From positions 7,045,665-7,109,664 of the forward strand of contig NC_023758.2 in the NCBI RefSeq assembly GCF_000499845.2: DNA of 64,000 bases. The letters run 5' to 3'. Both the position numbers and the translations under genes were made by a program. This DNA is from Phaseolus vulgaris (lineage: Eukaryota; Streptophyta; Magnoliopsida; Fabales; Fabaceae). The notes under the pieces were generated by a model. It was given only the letters and a program-made list of their open reading frames with translations, did no database searches and was not told the DNA's origin. Positions 50,302 through 58,799 of this stretch are shown one piece after another; position 1 is the stretch's first letter, and each line of letters starts with the position of its first letter.

Positions 50302-50871
50302 AAATTTCAATCTGTTGTTTTATCTTTTAACATGTTTTGCCCCCTGTTTCAGAATCACAGGTGTGACTAGGAAAGAGAAAGATTTACTTTTCTCTCTCTC
50401 ACTTTATCTTTGACTGCTTTTACGGTTATTAACCAGCAGGCCTATGGCAATTAGCTTATAGGTATCCTAACTGATTGGATTGTGTGTAAGTGCAACAGAT
50501 TTGATTTATCAAAATAAAATCTGGTTCCAACATATTCTTGCGCATATCAACACCTGAATCTGCTGCACCACAGGAATAAAATTTGAAGCATATCAAATTG
50601 ATTTTTCTGATAATCAATAATTTCTGAAATCTAATTAAATTGATTTCCCTTTAAAATTTGTGATCTTTTGAAATCTGATTTAAAGTCTCTATATAAACCC
50701 AGCACAAATCAGTTTTTCTCTCACACCTTCTCATCTGTGCTATAAGCTGTCCAGGTTCACATTTGCTTCACTACAGGTTTCGTTTCTGTTTTGAGTGTTA
50801 ATCTGAACTGCAATTTTTTTCTAGCTGGAATTGTATATTAATAAACTGATGCAGGTAACAACAGATTGAGT
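50302..50871 (+). other. Spacer between pol and third ORF
   Basis: 570 bp with no coding frame, but with several motifs shared with the LTR (AATCTGTT at about 50311) and their reverse complement (AACAGATT near 50492). It holds a strong TATA-like box at 50690-50697 and possible splice-like sites (CAGGTTTCG near 50776, GCAGGTAAC near 50853). This is the natural place for an internal promoter or splice acceptor for the downstream ORF. Confidence 0.6.
50690..50697 (+). promoter_or_regulatory. Candidate internal TATA box for the third ORF
   Basis: TATATAAA in the context TCTCTATATAAACCCAGC closely matches the plant TATA consensus and is followed by a C/A- and T/C-rich stretch. It lies 182 bp before the ATG at 50872. 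It resembles the LTR TATA box and could drive a subgenomic transcript, but no transcript evidence is available here. Confidence 0.45.
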
Positions 50872-52056
50872 ATGGCATCTTCATCACACAGAAAGAAGAA
50901 ATCCAAAGAGCAATCTAGCAGCAACCAAGGTATTCTGGAGAAATGGTTTGCTTGAGACTCTGAAGCAATGACAAGGTTCATCCATGAGACAAGTAGAAAG
51001 CAAGTCAATGCGCCCAAAGTGCTGGAATTCTCTTGGTTGAGAGAAGAAAATCTGACTGAAGCAAAAACCTTGCTCAAGCATCAAAAGCTGAAGAACTTCT
51101 TAGAAATGACTGGAAATGTCTATCCAGACTTGGTGAAAGTTTTCTACAGCAACTTGGTTCAAGATGGCAAGAATTTGGTCTCCCATGTGAAAGGTGTGAA
51201 GCTGAAAATTACAAGAGAAATATGGAGCAATGTGGGAGGAATCAAGTACTCTGGAATGAAGGTTAGCAAAGGGAATACTGTTGGAATTCAAGGGTTCAAC
51301 AAAATGCAATTTTATAGGAGCTGTGTTAGAAATCCTACTGAACCTGTAGCTAGATTTCATGCTGGAAATCTCACAATCATTCCAAGACTCCTAGCCTACA
51401 TCATTGCTTGGCAGCTTACTCCAAGAGGAAGTAATCATGCAACTCTCCATGAAGAAGATTTGATTCTGCTGTACTGTATCATGAACCAACTCAAGGTAAA
51501 TTGGTTGAGTACAATGGTGGAGCATATGCTCAAATCCACAAGGTTACCAGACTATCGTTTTCCATATGTCATTTTTGTGTCAAAGCTAATTGATTATTTT
51601 GAAGTTGACACTACAAATGAGATAAATGACACCATTAAGGCAGCTAGTGAAATAGACAACTCCACTCTCTTGAAGATGGGGTTTCAAAAGGAGGATGACA
51701 GCTGGGTATTTAGAAGGAATGCTACAAACAGAGCTGAAAATGAAGCAGCTGATCGAGCAAATGAAGAAGAAGAAAATGCTGATGGAGTGCAGCACATAGA
51801 TGAATCACCAGTGCACTCTGCTGAACATGAAGATGTTGTTGCTACAAGTCAAAATGCAATGGTTGCATATGAGGAACCTGAGTCTAGAGGTGAACCTCTG
51901 TCTATGTTTGAAAGACAAGTGCTAAGCAGGCTGGACACACTCACATATGAACAAAAGGCACACTATGAAATGACTTACGCCAGGTTTCAACACTTGGATG
52001 ACCAACTTGAAGGGGTTCAAGTGCAGCTAGCTGAGCTTTACTACAACGACAAGTGA
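50872..52056 (+). pseudogene. Third ORF (plant transposon protein domain type), one stop codon
   Basis: From the ATG at 50872 (MASSSHRKKKSKEQSSSNQG) the frame is open to 52056 (394 codons) except for one TGA at 50953-50955, codon 28. After the stop the frame continues for 366 codons, and an ATG at 50968 could re-start it. The basic Ser-rich start is followed by a globular region of about 220 residues (FSWLREENLTEAKTLL...YPDLVKVFYSNL...KLTREIW-like and YRSCVRNPTEPVARFHAGNL) resembling the family annotated in legumes as putative plant transposon protein. Then come an acidic linker (EEEENADGVQHIDE) and a C-terminal helical or coiled-coil end. I see no signal peptide or membrane segment, so an envelope role is not supported. 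The function is unknown. Its position after pol matches the env-like slot of Sireviruses. Confidence 0.75.
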
Positions 52057-52422
52057 TCCTATTTCTAAGTCTTTATCTTTTATATGTTGTTGAACAATTT
52101 GGGTTTAATCTGCACTGTTTTTTAGTTGATTTTATTGTGGTTTGTAATAGAACTTAATACTGGATTTATAGTTTAAACTGTGATGAATGGCTTGTATGTT
52201 TTTATCCCATGCTTTATTCTGTTTGATAAATCCAAAGGGGGAGAAGAACAGCTCACAGAGAAAGCTACATGGTACATGGAGGTAGCACAAAACTCACAAC
52301 TGCTCAATTCTGGTTTTATGTCTAAAAATTCTGTGCAGGTTTTGGCAGTTAGTCTAATACAGATTTTGATCATCAAACTATGCTGTGCAAAGGGGATTTG
52401 TCTCCATCAAACACGGGGAGAT
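52057..52422 (+). other. 3' untranslated internal region with polypurine tracts
   Basis: Two purine tracts are visible. AAAGGGGGAGAAG starts at 52234, and CACGGGGAGAT ends at 52422 directly before the 3' LTR. The second is in the position of the plus-strand primer but is interrupted by two C residues; the first has the more canonical composition. Bases 52146-52422 are repeated without difference at 43851-44127. The same purine tracts are therefore present upstream of the 5' LTR. Confidence 0.75.
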
Positions 52423-53861
52423 TGTTGAAGATGGATGAAGCCTCTTCTCTACCTAGTGTTAGTTTGTGTTTGATGTAGAAAATAGCTAGTTTGTTGTAAA
52501 GTTTGTAATAGGTTTAGATGATCTTGTATGTAGGCTCGTGTATGTGTAAGGTTGCCTTTTACTACATGATCTATCCTAGATGCCTAACCAAGCCTAGATC
52601 AAGCACATGAAGCGGTTAAAAGTTTTTCCAAAAGCTTTTTAGAGTTTTCTCCTAAAATCAGGATACTACACAAAAATGAATCTGTTTCTCTGTAAAAGAA
52701 CAGGTTTATTCTTTGGTCTGCTGAAAGGTTTTTTGAAAGTTAGTTAGGTTACCAAAGGTACAACTCAGACAGTTAGCTGAGTTGGCAGTTTTCACAAAAT
52801 AAATCTGTTAAGTTCAAAACTGAATCTGTTGTTTTCATAACAGCTTTTCAACTGTTTTTTGAAAAGAAGTTAGAAATTGTTTTCTATATAAAGAAAAGCC
52901 TCTCTCACATGAAAGTATGCTGAGCAATTGCGTTTTTGACAGAGATCAAACACTTTCAATGTGAGAAGAAGGATTGAAAAGATTTTTGAAAGGTTTTCCA
53001 AAGGGATTTTCAAGTGTGCTTGTTCTAGGAAACCTTTGATCTTGGTGAAGGTGTTGGTGCAGTTCTGCAGCAAATTGAACTACTGGTTTTGAGTTCTTGC
53101 ATCTTCTTTTCAGGTGTAATCTTTCCTTTATTCTGGTTTGTAAAGGTGTAAGTGTTAGTCACTCCTTGATAGGGTTTCTTGGAGTGCAAGGTGTGCTGAA
53201 ATAGGGTTTTTCAGCATTGGTTGTATTGTTCTTGTAGTGTTCAAGAACTGCTGTGTTTGTAAGTGATTGGTACTGTTTTTAGTGGATTCCACCTTGGGGT
53301 AAGGTGAAACTGGATGTAGCTCTGTATGAGTGAACCAGTATAAAAACCTGCTTGCGTTTTTCCTCTCATCCTGCACTCGTTTCTGGTTTTGCTTAATTCT
53401 GTCAAGAACTAAATCTGTTCTTTTGAAATTGAATCTGTTAATTCTGGGTTTAATAAAAACTGTTCTTCCTGATTTGTTAAAGCTCTCTGATCACAAACAA
53501 GGCAGTTGTATATGATGTTTTAATTGATCTGTGAACAAAGAGTCTATTCATTAAAATCTGAGAAAGAGTCATTCTCCTTAAAACCTTGTGTTAAATGAAT
53601 TTGATTGATTTCTGAGCATAGTTGTATTCTTCATACTCATAATATCCAACTAATCTGATTCTGTTATAACCCTCTGTTGATCACAATTTTAATTTGAACA
53701 AATTCAAATTGTGCTAGACTGCTCTGAAGAATCAATCTGTTTCATGTAAAAACAATATGTTCTTTTGCCTCTGATATACTGAAAATTGTGTGTTCTTGCG
53801 AAAATTTTATAAGCTCAATTCACCCCTCCCTTCTTGAACTTAGACACTAATAGACCCAACA
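52423..53861 (+). repeat. 3' long terminal repeat
   Basis: 1439 bp with the same ends as the 5' LTR. Hand alignment finds about 19 substitutions and three indels (9 bp near 52767, 1 bp near 53371, 1 bp near 53513). The first ~190 bp are identical between the two LTRs; differences are spread over the rest. One of the seven AATCTGTT motifs is changed to AATATGTT here. ACAAG follows directly. Confidence 0.95.
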
Positions 53862-53866
53862 ACAAG
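53862..53866. repeat. Target-site duplication ACAAG, right copy
   Basis: Directly follows the terminal CAACA of the 3' LTR and matches 43818-43822. Confidence 0.9.
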
Positions 53867-54913
53867 TTGTAGTTTGCTCTGTTTAAAAGGCTTTGTTTAA
53901 AGATCTATGGGAAGATTTTCTGGTTTTTGTTTGATTCCATCACGTGCAGTAGAAGATTCTCTGCATTTTCTTTTAAGATAGAAATTGCATCATTTTGTAA
54001 GAATGTAACACTCTGATAAATTTCTTATCTTACCATAGGAGTAGCTTTAACATCTTGTTAATGAAGAAGCTATACGAGGAAATTTCTTATCTAACACTTT
54101 GCGTGTACTTGCCTTCTCAAGCCTTTGTTTGATCAATGAGAAAATTTGTGGAGAGTAGTGTTATATATATGGGTTGTGGAAAAGGTCGGAAAACCAATAT
54201 TATGCTATATCATATCCTAGTCAGTATTGCATATGTTGGAAGTTGCCCAACTGTGACTATCACATGCAGCAAGAATGAAACCCATAGCATTGCAATAATT
54301 GATTTGGTGGAAGGTGCAATGCACCAAAGTTGAAATTATTGATATGAGGACTTCGCAATGCAATAGAGCTATAATGCTGCTACAATGACTATTTAAATAC
54401 ACTGTTAAAGAGATGTTAAGATGTCTTCAGTTGTCTTGGAACATGGCCAGGGTAGATCTTATAATGACATGTCAATCCCCCATTCTTGAACTAGCTTTTA
54501 GGACTGAATAATACTCAATTTGTTTCCAATGAAAGAATGAAGACTACATTTTCCACCATTGGCTTGAGAAGAGAAAAGAAAAAAAAGACTAATGTAGGAT
54601 CCCAAAAACACTTCATTTCCTATGGGAAATGGGGGAGTTAAAGCAAATTATGTTGAAATTATATATTTATCTATCAGCTTACCGACCAACTATTGTATCA
54701 AAAGATATAAAGTCATTTATCATTAACTTGCAATTTTAGTGGCAAGTTCTATATGACTTGGTTTCTACTACTGCCTTTATCTAATTGTTAAGAGTTGTAG
54801 TAATGGTTTACCTGTACTTATCCAACAGCCTAGGCTTTTGGGATTTTTGTTGTTTACTGGATTGATAGAAGTATAATTAGTGTTACTTGATCTTAGAGAA
54901 ATTTTGAGGATGT
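53867..54913. other. Intergenic sequence, right flank of the retrotransposon
   Basis: About 1 kb with no gene that I can support. A 65-codon open stretch at 54136-54333 has no recognisable motif and a competing frame on the other strand. The sequence is AT-rich with scattered short repeats, such as AATTTCTTATCT twice near 54017 and 54080. Confidence 0.5.
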
Positions 54914-55060
54914 TATCACTACAACAAAAATCCACTTTAGCTTCCAACAAAAAGTGAGGACTATAAAAAAGAAGTCACTAGCAAGGGTGAAGTCTACTCA
55001 AGTAGGACACAAAATTAAATGTCAAACATTGTGTTCACAATGGAGACCTTTAACTCACAC

Positions 55061-55315
55061 TAAAAATTATTAAAATAATAATAATAAGTTAACATCTAGA
55101 ATGTGGATACAAAGTAGATATAATGAAAAATAAAATAAGTGACCAAATAATATTGAGTTTAGAATGTGGACACAAAGTAGATGTAAGTTAAAAATTATTA
55201 AAATAATAATAATAAGTTAGCGTCTAGAATGTGAATACAAAGTAGATGCAATAAAAAAAATAAGTTGTAGAATGATATTGCGTCGAAAAGGGGGACACAA
55301 AATGGATGTAAGTTA
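55061..55315. repeat. Two tandem copies of ~128 bp inside the CACTA element
   Basis: TAAAAATTATTAAAATAATA starts at 55061 and again at 55189. Both are followed by a TCTAGAATGTG...ACAAAGTAGAT segment, and a third partial AGAATGTGGACACAAAGTAG lies between. The copies differ by substitutions and small indels. Internal repeats of this kind are common in non-autonomous CACTA elements. Confidence 0.75.
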
Positions 55316-55448
55316 ATATTTTATTAAATTTACCGTAGGTCTAAGCGATACTAATATTTGTTTTCCAGGTAGTGTCGCCAAAGGTGACGATTTACTCACA
55401 TTTGCTTTCTCACGGAGTTTTCCCAATGGCGACTTTAAGTTTAATTAT

Positions 55449-55560
55449 TGTTGGAGATCCCACATCGATTAGATATTAAGACATTTCATAATATAGAAGT
55501 GGGAGTAAACCTCACCTTATAAGCTGGTTTTATGAGGTCTTACGCTATAGTTAAATAACA
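55449..55560. mobile_element. TRIM- or solo-LTR-like repeat nested in the CACTA element
   Basis: 112 bp from TGTTGGAGATCCCACATCGA to TTAAATAACA with TGTT...AACA ends. It contains GTGGGAGTAAACCTCACCTT and a GCTGGTTTTATGAGG segment, which resembles a dispersed legume LTR-like repeat. The flanks (ATTAT and TATTT) do not give a clean 5-bp duplication, so the borders are uncertain. Confidence 0.5.
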
Positions 55561-55748
55561 TATTTCTCTTTATGTAGGCTTAGCCAACACTACCTTGTAA
55601 ATTTGTGTCTCGTTGGAGGTATTATCTAATGCATAGCCACCAAAACATTAGCTTCCATTTCTATTGGGACGCTAAGTCCACTAGTCCCATATAGAGTCTC
55701 TTTTTTACTCTTTTGGAAACTCTACTATCATTATTTCTTGTAGTGTAT

Positions 55749-56080
55749 TTCAAGCATGTGTGGATTGTACTGGCCGTAGACTGTATACTGATTTAAAATT
55801 TGAACTTTTCCATAGTTGTACTGTAGGTATTCTAATTTTCCTAGCAAAGTCAAGCTACTTTAAGGATAAAGTTGCTCATGTTATTAATTTCTTATTCAGT
55901 TGAGAATAATGGACACAGTTTAATCCCTACCTGTATATCATGTATACTAATATATCTACCGATATGAATTACAATGATAGTGAACATAGTTTTGTAGCAA
56001 TTCGAACTTGGTTGAAAAGAAAATCTACTTTATGAGAATCAATTAGCTTTGATCTTGGTATGAGAAACAATACAAGATCT
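55749..56080. other. Intergenic sequence between CACTA element and copia relic
   Basis: AT-rich sequence without a coding frame; the left part of the copia relic may begin here, but I cannot align it. Confidence 0.4.
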
Positions 56081-57560
56081 TATATTGTTTGGCATCATTG
56101 TAACAATATGGTGGTTTCTTGGATCGTGCATTTCATGTGTGTACTAATTAGGTAGAGCATTCTCTGAATGGATAAAGATGAGAAAATATGGAGTGATCTT
56201 AAATATCAGTATTTTTAGGGAGACTTGCTTCACGTCTCATATCTTCAGACGAAAGCCTCATATCTCAAACAAGGAAATCTTTTGACAACAAAATTTTTCA
56301 CCAATGTCGATCCAATGTATATTTGTCTAAACAAGTGTTCTTGTATTTTTCTTCCTACCATTTAGTCAACGCAAAAGAGAGGATCAAGCCTTGTAATTTT
56401 TAAGAGGTTTGAAATAGTAATATACTGTTAGATCTCATGTGCTCCTCATGGAACTTATTCCTTCCATCTCCAAGATATTATGATATGTTGCTCAACATAA
56501 GAGACAACTCTTAGGAAATAGTTGTAGTCACTCTTCATTCTAAGATCTATGTCAAGATTGCCAACAATTTTACTAACAACAATTCTATTATCTACAAATA
56601 TTATGGTCGTGTTGGTCATACATAAACAATTTGCTACCAGAACATAGTTTCCTTATCAATCAAGACAATAAGAACATTAAAAATAAGAAGGTTTGTATTG
56701 TGGCTGAAGTGGACATACCATTGATGTTTGCTATAAGAAGCATTGATACCCTCTGGGAAATAGAATTTACAGTGAGTGGCAGAAATAGTGTCATCAACAA
56801 TGTAGACACTATTAAAGAAACCAACAATGATCATACAAAAAATAATACCACTAACAATGCTTATTTCCAATTATCTCAGTAACAATATCAAACTCTTTTG
56901 TCCCTCCTTCAATAATCTAATTATGAAATTAACTCTAGTTTTGCAGAGGTCATTCAAATTGGTTATTCACCTTTTCACAATTTGACTTTTAAAGGTGAAA
57001 ATAAAGGTAATAATCACTCTATTGTTAGTTTAGCTAGTACTCAAAATGGAAAATTCAAAGTGCAAATAATCATGTGTCTTCCTCTCTATCAAATTTCTCC
57101 CCTTACAAGATAATTGATTCCATTATTGTGAATTTGCCTAATGGAATTCATGTTTATGCCATTGATCATAAAGGAACCGTAAGAATGAGTGAAAAATTAT
57201 TTCTTATTGATGTTCTTTTCATACTTGTTTTTTCTTATAATATTATCTCAATCTATAAACCCATGGGTAATAACAATTACAAGCTTGCTTTCTACTCAAA
57301 ATCTTGTGTTATTCAGGACATCAGACCAACGAGAGGATTGGTAGTTGAGGTTAAGGATGAGCTATATACTCTTGATGAATATGTTGCACAATCTTGTTGT
57401 ATAAACTCTACTATTAAACTATATTATGATGTTCAAAATATTTATCTATTGTATGGGACATTTTTGTCTACTAAAGACTTGATATTACGAAGAAATAATT
57501 TCCTTACATATTAGCAAAGATTTAATTTGTAATATTTGTCATGCTACAAAACAAAAGAAG
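56081..57560 (+). pseudogene. Decayed Ty1/copia gag-protease-pre-integrase relic
   Basis: From 56081 a single frame reads YIVWHHCNNMVVSWIVHF, then after stops MDKDEKIWSDLKYQYF and GDLLHVSYLQTKASYLKQG, matching the copia gag core (W-x-RCN-x-MV-x-SWI and IW-x-DLK-x-RYS patterns). Three stop codons lie within about 130 bp. Further on, 57074-57514 is open for 146 codons and reads PNGIHVYAIDHKGTVRM and SYNIISIYKPM, as in the protease/pre-integrase region. ICNICHATKQKKKS at about 57520-57560 matches the integrase CxxC zone. RT, RNase H and LTRs were not found. It belongs to a different copia lineage from the 43.8-53.9 kb element and is far older. Confidence 0.75.
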
Positions 57561-57657
57561 AAGAGTAAGAACCTAACAAGTGAACTCTCAAGAGTAAGAA
57601 CCTATGACATCGAAAATATAGAGAAAGAGAGAAAGAAAATAAGAAGTGAAAAAAATG

Positions 57658-57990
57658 TTAAGAAATGGATTTTAAGGCTAACTCAGCTCCATAAAACTGG
57701 TTTATGGGGTGAAGTTTGCGTCCACTTATATACAATAAAATATCATAATCTCTGATCGTTATGAGATTTCGAACAAAACAAGAAGTTGAGATGTGTGTTT
57801 CTCTGGAGTAAAAGCGGTTTCTCTGGAGTAAAAGCGCGTCATCCCTAAAATAACTTTTGAGTCGTGAAGAAGATGGAACCAGTCGTCCAAGATTTCTGAA
57901 ACTTCCAGGTTCTTCAGTGAGATACCGTGCAACCTCTTCAACAATTGCACTAGCAAAACCCTCGTAGAGTTTCTTATAAATGAATTTCAC
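57658..57990 (-). CDS. Unrecognised 110-codon ORF, possibly a gene fragment
   Basis: Minus-strand frame with a protein-like composition (FASAIVEEVARYLTEEPGSF, later CFVRNLITIRDYDILLYISG). I do not recognise a family. A perfect 20-bp tandem duplication (57797-57816 and 57817-57836) lies inside it. Since 20 is not a multiple of three, this would have shifted any original frame, and the overlapping minus-strand frame 57759-57956 is open across it too. The likeliest reading is a fragment or pseudogene; expression is not supported by anything visible. Confidence 0.3.
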   Translation of the reverse strand: MKFIYKKLYEGFASAIVEEVARYLTEEPGSFRNLGRLVPSSSRLKSYFRDDALLLQRNRFYSRETHISTSCFVRNLITIRDYDILLYISGRKLHPINQFYGAELALKSIS

Positions 57991-58799
57991 AATCCACGCA
58001 GGGAAGAAAATCTTCTTTCAGAAAAATCTTTTGCAATACTCTCATATTTACACTTTCATTTTTTAATGGTTTTTAACATCTTATGAAAAATAGTTTCTTT
58101 CTTTTTGTCTTTCTTTCTCATACTAAACATTTTTATCATGTATTACACGAGTATAAGTTCCATACAAAATTTATAATTAGAAAAATGTAAGTTAAATTGA
58201 GAGGGATTCATCTGGCAGTTCCTATTTAATTTTTTAAACGTTAATCCGTTTGGAGAAAATGGTTATCTAACAGTTACTAAAATAACCATCTTCTCCAAAC
58301 ATATTAACTGGTGAAATAAACTCTTTTTCATAATCAAAGAAGTTATGAGTTAACTTAAAAGTCTTACCAGACGTAATCTATAGGTTTTGAATGTAAGTTG
58401 ATTGATGATTACAGAAAGTTAACGATGATCTCTTCGCATCCAATTGAGGACTAAATCTCGAGGGAATCTATCTAAGCATCTGAAGAGGGAATGTGAGTGC
58501 TTGTGCAAGATAAATTTAAACAAGAATCGGACTTACAAGGTTCATAATCAAAAGGATTACGTCCAAAGGACGAAACATATTCTTATATCCAGTAGATCTT
58601 ACATAGGAGAAAGATGACTGCCAAAATAGGTTCTGGCATGTTAAACAGAGCCCAACAATACCCAACATAGGTTCAAGAAGTGACGTCATTTCATCAATGC
58701 GGGTATGCTCTCAGAAGTACAAAAGGCAAACAGACCTCAATTATAGTCTCTGATATATTTACACGACTATGGCCTTGGAGCAAGGATTACTCCGAGAAA
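57991..58799. other. Intergenic sequence and probable TL20.3 3' UTR
   Basis: The left part (to about 58480) is AT-rich with no frame of interest. The right part, nearer 58800, has more mixed composition and probably includes the 3' untranslated region of the minus-strand TL20.3 gene. The poly(A) site cannot be fixed by eye. Confidence 0.4.

Larger units (their letters stand above)
43823..53861 (+). mobile_element. Composite Ty1/copia (Sirevirus-like) LTR retrotransposon insertion
   Basis: The whole insertion between the ACAAG duplications consists of a 28-bp LTR start (43823-43850), 277 bp of 3' internal sequence (43851-44127), a complete 5' LTR (44128-45575), an internal region (45576-52422) and a 3' LTR (52423-53861). 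The domain order gag, protease, integrase, RT, RNase H defines Ty1/copia. The RT and integrase style, an initiator-tRNA-Met type primer site, long LTRs and an extra ORF after pol suggest the SIRE/Maximus (Sirevirus) lineage; this assignment is inference. By hand comparison the two LTRs differ by about 19 substitutions and 3 small indels, about 1.3%, so insertion was recent. At an assumed 1.3e-8 substitutions per site per year this is roughly 0.5 million years. Confidence 0.9.
54917..55745. mobile_element. Non-autonomous CACTA (En/Spm) transposon
   Basis: 829 bp, with the left end CACTACAACAAAAAT at 54917 and the right end ATTTCTTGTAGTG finishing at 55745 (inverted: CACTACAAGAAAT). A 3-bp target duplication, TAT, lies at 54914-54916 and 55746-55748. 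The terminal CACTA plus a 3-bp duplication defines the superfamily. There is no transposase frame, so mobility would require an enzyme supplied elsewhere. The interior contains a 128-bp tandem duplication and a fragment of another repeat. The orientation is arbitrary because no gene is left. Confidence 0.9.

Noticed and set aside
43823..53861. A second element inserted into an older copy of itself
   Set aside because: The inner 5' LTR joins the relic at the natural internal/LTR junction, and no extra 5-bp duplication surrounds the inner element.
54136..54333. 65-codon ORF in the right flank
   Set aside because: No motif, no supporting context, and a frame of similar length on the opposite strand.
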